Source: Rhizobium sp. NZLR1 (GTDB taxonomy: Bacteria > Pseudomonadota > Alphaproteobacteria > Rhizobiales > Rhizobiaceae). Taken from it: a DNA stretch of 64,000 nt. The translations under genes and the position numbers were made by a program. Below the pieces are notes generated by a model. It was given only the letters and a program-made list of their open reading frames with translations, did no database searches and was not told where the DNA came from. Location of the stretch: assembly GCF_017357385.1 (NCBI RefSeq), contig NZ_CP071634.1, positions 248,001 to 312,000 of the forward strand, given 5' to 3'. Positions 59,591-64,000 of the stretch are shown one piece after another; positions within the stretch are counted from its first letter, which is position 1, and each line of letters begins with the position of its first letter.

Positions 59591-60781
59591 TCAGACGTCG
59601 TCCTGAAGGTAGCGCTCCGCGAGCCTTGCCCACATTGCCGCGCCAACCGTCAGGCTGGCATCGGCGAAGTCGTATTTGGTGCTATGCAGCATGGCGGAAT
59701 TCATGCCATTGCCGAGACGCAGGAAGCTGCCCGGCTTGTGCTCGAGAAAGTGTGAAAAATCCTCGCTGCCGGGAATGAGCGGGCAAGTCGCGACCCTGTC
59801 TTCGCCGATCAGTTCAACGGCTACGATCCGGGCAAAATCCGTCTCAACAGGCGAATTGACGACGACAGGATTACCGCGATCGTAGTCGATCTCGATGGAA
59901 GCATCGTGACCTTCGGCCACTGAGCGGGCTAGCTTGGTGATGCGCTGCTGCAGAAGATCGCGGATGCGCGGCTCGAAAGAGCGCACGCTCAATGCGAGCT
60001 TGGCATATTCCGGAATGACGTTGACCGCATCGCCGGCATGGATCGTGCCGACGGTAACGACCGCCGTCTGGGTCGGATCGAGGTTGCGCGAGATGATCGT
60101 CTGCAGCGAGACGACGAGGTTGCATGCCACGACCACGGGATCGATGGTCAGGTGCGGGCGCGAGGCATGGCCGCCTTTGCCCTTGATGGTGATATTGACG
60201 GTATCCGAGGCCGCCATCATCGGGCCTGATCGCAGCAGCAGGGTGCCTTCGGGAGCGCCGGGGTGGTTGTGCAGACCAAAGATTGCGTCGAACGGAAACC
60301 GCTCGAACAGGCCGTCGGCGATCATCGCCTGGGCGCCGCTATTCTTGCCCGCCTCTTCCGCCGGTTGGAAGATCAGTGTCACCGTGCCGCTGAAGCGGCG
60401 GGTGCGGGCGAGATATTCGGCTGCGCCGAGCAAGACGGTCGTGTGGCCGTCATGGCCGCAGGCATGCATCTTACCGGGAGTGTTGCTGGCATAGGAAAGC
60501 CCCGTTGCCTCGACGATCGGCAGAGCATCCATATCGGCGCGGATGGCGATACTCTTGTCACCCTTGCCTGCGCTGAGCCGCGCGACAACGCCATGGCCCC
60601 CGACATTGCGGGTCACGTCATAACCCCAGCCTTCCAGCTTTTCGGCGACATAACGTGCCGTTTCCGCTTCTTCGAAAGAGAGTTCCGGACGAGCATGCAG
60701 ATACTGGCGGGTCGCCTTCAGCTCCGCCTCCATAGCTTCGAAATCGGAAACGCGGGCATAGGCATTATCGAGCGTGGGCAT
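59591..60781 (-). CDS. M20-family amidohydrolase (N-acyl amino acid / hippurate type)
   Basis: The product is 396 residues of the M20D amidohydrolase family: RADMDALPIVEATGL, HACGHDGHTTVLLGAAEYLA (metal ligands), FQPAEEAGKNSGAQ (Glu pair) and GLHNHPGAPEGT. Members hydrolyse hippurate, indole-3-acetyl-amino acids or other N-acyl amino acids. I use the ATG ending at 60781 rather than the GTG two codons upstream. It lies 71 bases after the ATPase gene, likely in one operon with the amino acid importer, whose ligand it may hydrolyse. Confidence 0.87.
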   Translation of the reverse strand: MPTLDNAYARVSDFEAMEAELKATRQYLHARPELSFEEAETARYVAEKLEGWGYDVTRNVGGHGVVARLSAGKGDKSIAIRADMDALPIVEATGLSYASNTPGKMHACGHDGHTTVLLGAAEYLARTRRFSGTVTLIFQPAEEAGKNSGAQAMIADGLFERFPFDAIFGLHNHPGAPEGTLLLRSGPMMAASDTVNITIKGKGGHASRPHLTIDPVVVACNLVVSLQTIISRNLDPTQTAVVTVGTIHAGDAVNVIPEYAKLALSVRSFEPRIRDLLQQRITKLARSVAEGHDASIEIDYDRGNPVVVNSPVETDFARIVAVELIGEDRVATCPLIPGSEDFSHFLEHKPGSFLRLGNGMNSAMLHSTKYDFADASLTVGAAMWARLAERYLQDDV

Positions 60782-60852
60782 GAACACATCCAGTCGTGAT
60801 CGAAAAGAACCATTGCTCCGGCCTGCGGGTCGAAGCAGCTGAGTGGTGCCAG

Positions 60853-61632
60853 TCAGAGAAATCGGGCGAGAAAGGCCTGGGTGCGAGGATGTTGCGGATT
60901 TCCGATGACATCCTCAGGCTTGCCCATCTCAACGACATTGCCGTCGTCCATGAACACGACCCGATCGGCCGCCTCACGGGCAAAACCGATCTCGTGGGTC
61001 ACGACGATCATCGTTAGGCCCTGTTTGGCGAGATCGCGCATGGTGGCAAGCACTTCGCCGACCAGCTCCGGGTCGAGCGCAGAGGTGGGCTCATCGAACA
61101 GCATCAGCTTCGGCTTGATCGCCAGGGCGCGGGCGATGGCGACGCGCTGCTGCTGACCGCCGGAGAGCTGGCGAGGATAGCTGGCCGCCTTTTCCGACAG
61201 ACCGACCCGCTCCAAAAGCCGCAGGGCATTCTCCGTCGCAGCCTTGCGACTTTCTCCGTGCACGCCGACTGGGGCCTCGGTGATGTTCTGCAGCACCGTC
61301 ATATGCGGATAGAGATTGAACTGCTGGAACACCATGCCGATCTTGCGCCGCTGGCGGGCGATCCCGTTGCTGGACAGCTTTTCCAGCCGGTCCTTGCGGA
61401 TGCGATAGCCGATCTGTTCGCCATCGACTTCGATGAACCCCTGATTGATCGCTTCGAGATGGTTGATGCAGCGCAGGAAGGTCGATTTTCCCGATCCGGA
61501 CGGGCCGAGCACCACGACGACTTCACCCGGCATGACGTCGAGGTCGATCCCCTTCAGCACGTCGAGCTGGTCGAAGGACTTGTGGACGTTGCGGGCCCTG
61601 ACGAGAGGCTTTGTGGTTGCGGCGGCGGTCAA
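60853..61632 (-). CDS. Amino acid ABC transporter ATP-binding protein
   Basis: The product is 259 residues with Walker [11 protein letters not shown]-loop [12 protein letters not shown], signature [15 protein letters not shown], Walker [13 protein letters not shown] and the switch histidine in [11 protein letters not shown]. The only fitting start is a TTG that overlaps the stop of the permease gene (TTGA), giving [20 protein letters not shown]. It is the motor of the importer formed with the two preceding genes on the minus strand. Confidence 0.9.
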   Translation of the reverse strand: MTAAATTKPLVRARNVHKSFDQLDVLKGIDLDVMPGEVVVVLGPSGSGKSTFLRCINHLEAINQGFIEVDGEQIGYRIRKDRLEKLSSNGIARQRRKIGMVFQQFNLYPHMTVLQNITEAPVGVHGESRKAATENALRLLERVGLSEKAASYPRQLSGGQQQRVAIARALAIKPKLMLFDEPTSALDPELVGEVLATMRDLAKQGLTMIVVTHEIGFAREAADRVVFMDDGNVVEMGKPEDVIGNPQHPRTQAFLARFL

Positions 61633-62558
61633 TGGCTTGCCTCCTCGACACGGGTCTCGGATTTGGCGGCTGCGGTATTGCTGCGCCGTTCGCTGCGGCC
61701 GTAATAGGCCTCGATATAACTCTGGCCGAGATTGAGGATCGAGGTGATGAAGAGGTACCAGAGGACCGCGACAAGCAGCATCGGCACGATCTCGAACGTA
61801 CGGTTGTAGATCGACTGGACGGAATAGAGCAGATCGGCCATGGCGATGACGCTGACGAGCGACGTCGCTTTGATCATGCTGATCAGCTGGTTGCCCGTCG
61901 GCGGCACGATCGAGCGCATCGCCTGCGGAATGATGATCCGCCACAGCGCCCTGCCCTTGGTCATGCCGAAGGCTTCCGCCGTCTCGAACTGGCCGCGATC
62001 GACGGAGAGAAGGCCGCCGCGAATGATCTCGGCCATGTAGGCCGCTTCGTTCAGAGCCAAGCCGCCGATCGCCGCCGTCATTGGCGTGATCACCGAATTG
62101 GTCTCCCAGCTCGCCAGCGTCGGGCCGAACGGAATGGCGATCGAAAGTTCGGGAAAAAGGGTCGAGAGATTGTACCAGAGGATCAGCTGTACCAAGAGCG
62201 GCGTGCCGCGAAAGAACCAGATGAACAGCGATGCCAGCGACCTTGCGAGCCGGTCATTCGACAGCCGGGCGATCGCCAGGCCGAGGCCGAGAACGATGCC
62301 GATGGCCATCGCGACCACGGTGAGGCCCAGGCTGACGTAAAGGCCTTTGATGACTGTCGGATCGAAGAAATAGGCCGCGACAACAGGCCAGCCGAAATTC
62401 TCGTTGTGGGCGACGATCCACAGGAAGTTCGCGGCAACGAGGAGCACGACCACCCACAGGACGAGCCGGCCGGTTCGAAAGGGCTTATGGGCGTTGGCGA
62501 CATCCCGAAAATCCGCACCGCCCGAAGGCGGTGTGGCAGTCGTGCGGTCATTGCTCAT
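61629..62558 (-). CDS. Amino acid ABC transporter permease
   Basis: The product is 309 residues, longer than usual because of a hydrophilic N-terminus of about 30 residues before the first helix ([19 protein letters not shown]). Family marks are [36 protein letters not shown] and the coupling loop [24 protein letters not shown]. Only one permease gene is present, so a homodimeric channel is likely. The start overlaps the binding-protein stop (ATGA). Confidence 0.9.
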   Translation of the reverse strand: MSNDRTTATPPSGGADFRDVANAHKPFRTGRLVLWVVVLLVAANFLWIVAHNENFGWPVVAAYFFDPTVIKGLYVSLGLTVVAMAIGIVLGLGLAIARLSNDRLARSLASLFIWFFRGTPLLVQLILWYNLSTLFPELSIAIPFGPTLASWETNSVITPMTAAIGGLALNEAAYMAEIIRGGLLSVDRGQFETAEAFGMTKGRALWRIIIPQAMRSIVPPTGNQLISMIKATSLVSVIAMADLLYSVQSIYNRTFEIVPMLLVAVLWYLFITSILNLGQSYIEAYYGRSERRSNTAAAKSETRVEEASH

Positions 62559-63445
62559 TTCGGCAGGGCTCCACCAAGATTGAGGCCGGGCTGCTTGATC
62601 ATGTTGTTCTCAAGACCCCACTTTTTCATGATGGCGGCATAGGCGCCGTTATCCATCAACGACTTGATCGCGTCGAGCAGAACGGGGCCGAGCGGCGAGC
62701 CTTTCGGCACGACGGCGCCCTGATAGAGATCGTCGAACCCATTCTTCTGGCCGACGCCGCTCAGTTCCAGCTGGCCGTTTGCCTGAGACACGAAATAGGT
62801 CAGCGGCGCCTGCGAGGAGAAGAAGGCATCGGCGCGTTTGGAGCGGACCGCCAGGATCGAGCTCGGCTGGTCGGTGTAGGACTGCACTTCAAGCGCGGGC
62901 TTGCCGTCCGTCTTGCACTTTTCGACCTGAGCCTGGATCACCTTTTCGGCGGAGCCGCCGGCCATGACAGCAATGCGATTGCCGCAGGCGCTGTCGAGTG
63001 AACCGATGGCCTTCGGATTGCCCTTCTGGACGGAAAAGACCACGTATTCCTGAACCCAGTCGACGAAATCATTGGCCTCTTCGCGGGTCTTGAAGTCACC
63101 GATCGGGCCAAAGGCGAACTGGTATCGGCCGGAGTTGATGCCGGCGAGCAACGCGGTCAATCCGCTAACGGTTTCGTGCTCGATCTTGACGCCGAGCATC
63201 TGGCCGATCGCATCGGTAAGATCGGCGCTGGCGCCGGTCAGTTCCGTGCCGGTGACGATCTCATAAGGGGGAAATGAACCATTATTGACGGAGATCATCT
63301 TGCCGTCTGTGCGGATCTTCTCCGGCAAGCGGGCGCGAAGCGCGTCGTTGACGGTCTGTTTCGGAACGGCGGCTTCCTGGGCGAATACCGACGTCGTCAT
63401 CATCAGGCCCAACAGGGCGGCGGAAGCGATCAGTTTCGAATGCAT
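62555..63445 (-). CDS. Amino acid ABC transporter solute-binding protein (family 3)
   Basis: The product is 296 residues. A Sec signal peptide (LIASAALLGLMMTTSVFA, cleaved before QEAAV) precedes a family 3 domain: MISVNNGSFPPYEIVTG, ADLTDAIGQMLGVKIEHE and SGLTALLAGINSGRYQFAFGPIGD. Two cysteines (SACGNRIAVMAGG and VEKCKTDG) could form a disulfide. The start ATG ends at 63445 after AAAAAGGGGAA. It heads the operon running left to the M20 amidohydrolase. Confidence 0.9.
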   Translation of the reverse strand: MHSKLIASAALLGLMMTTSVFAQEAAVPKQTVNDALRARLPEKIRTDGKMISVNNGSFPPYEIVTGTELTGASADLTDAIGQMLGVKIEHETVSGLTALLAGINSGRYQFAFGPIGDFKTREEANDFVDWVQEYVVFSVQKGNPKAIGSLDSACGNRIAVMAGGSAEKVIQAQVEKCKTDGKPALEVQSYTDQPSSILAVRSKRADAFFSSQAPLTYFVSQANGQLELSGVGQKNGFDDLYQGAVVPKGSPLGPVLLDAIKSLMDNGAYAAIMKKWGLENNMIKQPGLNLGGALPK

Positions 63446-63505
63446 GTCATTCCCCTTTTTGGTCTTGCGAAAATGGTGGCTCAACGATGAGGCCTGCGAG
63501 GAGTT

Positions 63506-64000
63506 TCACCGGGCTTTGGCGTGCCACGGAAACAGGTCGGCGGGTGTCAAAAGGCGCGGCATGATCTTCTGTTCGTAAAGTTCCTCGGCGAAGCCGGCGA
63601 TCATTGCCTCGTTCTCGGCAAGCCCGCTGACGTTCCAGGTCGGCGGCAGGTCGGCTGCGCAGCGGCGCAATTCGTCGATCATCCACGGCGTGGTGTCGGC
63701 GTATTTCTCGCGCTTCTCCAGCCAGATACGCTGGGATTCGTCGATCAGCTCGCTGAGTTCATCCATGATCCAGGGATGCTCCATGACGATTTCCGCCTTG
63801 AAGCCGATCAGGTGCATGCCCGGAATATAGCCGACCGCGTGGAAGTAAGCGACTTCAGCGGAGCGGAAATCATCCAGCACCTGACGCAGCGGCGAACCCT
63901 GATCGAAAAAGCCCTTCGGCATGAAAGGCGTGAAAACGGCGTCCAGCCGACCATCCAACAACAGATCGACCATAGGGCGTTCGCCGGGAGCAGCTTCGAT
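63506..64000 (-). CDS. Partial protein of the solute-binding/4,5-dihydroxyphthalate decarboxylase-like family
   Basis: Only the C-terminal 164 residues are in the window; the frame is open to the edge. LLLDGRLDAVFTPFMPKGFF, YIPGMHLIGFKAEIVMEHPWIMDEL and NEAMIAGFAEELYEQKIMPRLLTPADLF match the C-terminal half of the family that contains 4,5-dihydroxyphthalate decarboxylase and related ABC solute-binding-like proteins. It lies 60 bases upstream of the binding-protein gene on the same strand. Whether it is enzyme or binding protein cannot be decided from the fragment. Confidence 0.65.
   Translation of the reverse strand: MEAAPGERPMVDLLLDGRLDAVFTPFMPKGFFDQGSPLRQVLDDFRSAEVAYFHAVGYIPGMHLIGFKAEIVMEHPWIMDELSELIDESQRIWLEKREKYADTTPWMIDELRRCAADLPPTWNVSGLAENEAMIAGFAEELYEQKIMPRLLTPADLFPWHAKAR

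Noticed and set aside
1..64000. CRISPR arrays, tRNA or rRNA genes, phage genes, replication origin
   Set aside because: I looked for regularly spaced repeats, tRNA-like cloverleaf sequences, conserved rRNA blocks, phage structural genes and repABC-type genes and saw none.

Overview
The window reads as DNA from a fast-growing rhizobium (Rhizobium/Agrobacterium-like alphaproteobacterium). The evidence is a high GC content, a dense load of ABC uptake systems, a betC-type choline sulfatase next to its LysR regulator, a two-Ku plus stand-alone ligase NHEJ cassette, a TPP-riboswitch thiMED salvage operon, and two copies of a dispersed palindrome that I recognise from rhizobial genomes. There are no tRNA, rRNA, CRISPR, phage or replication genes. 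It could be chromosome or a large replicon.

Layout. 0-6.3 kb: edge of a minus-strand gene, an amidase, a TIM-barrel sugar isomerase-like gene, betC/LysR, a small membrane protein and an HpaI-type aldolase. 7-11.9 kb: an Lrp regulator, a saccharopine-dehydrogenase-like enzyme and a four-gene amino acid ABC importer. 11.9-13.9 kb: an ISAzo13-type transposase remnant, a spermidine-synthase-like protein and a VOC protein. 13.9-20.8 kb: a minus-strand seven-gene operon (GNAT, NagZ-like hexosaminidase, peptide/oligosaccharide-type ABC importer). 21-23.4 kb: thiM-thiE-thiD behind a TPP riboswitch. 23.6-33.3 kb: a DUF1349 protein, a second peptide-type ABC importer carrying RidA, SelA-like PLP and ureidoglycine-aminohydrolase-like genes, and an AtsK/TauD dioxygenase. 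33.6-45.4 kb: an accessory detoxification-like region. 45.5-46.3 kb: transposon and gene debris. 46.3-48.6 kb: an MHYT-GGDEF-EAL protein. 48.7-56.3 kb: a two-component system divergent from a sugar ABC importer with an SMP-30 lactonase. 56.7-59.5 kb: ku-ku-ligD. 59.6-64 kb: an amino acid ABC importer with an M20 amidohydrolase, and a partial solute-binding protein at the edge.

The most striking signal is at 34.4-44.7 kb. Five transcription units carry the same upstream element: two GCAATT-type half-sites exactly 23 bp apart, the second overlapping a -35 box, and a -10-like hexamer always starting 27 bp after the start of the second half-site. The units encode an alpha/beta hydrolase, a ring-cleaving-dioxygenase-like VOC protein, isochorismatase-XapX-amidohydrolase, DoxX-MFS and a YoaK/DUF1275 protein. 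One copy lies between the VOC gene and a divergent LysR gene, so this looks like a local LysR regulon that has not been assembled as a unit by ordinary annotation. The alpha/beta hydrolase in it has a Tat signal peptide that is out of frame with any start, and a broken AraC-family gene sits in the middle of the cluster.

Other regulatory structure seen: a 17-bp-arm interrupted palindrome just before the lrp start, a tandem repeat between the NarL-type two-component genes and the sugar importer, hairpins between solute-binding and permease genes in two operons, and several intrinsic terminators.
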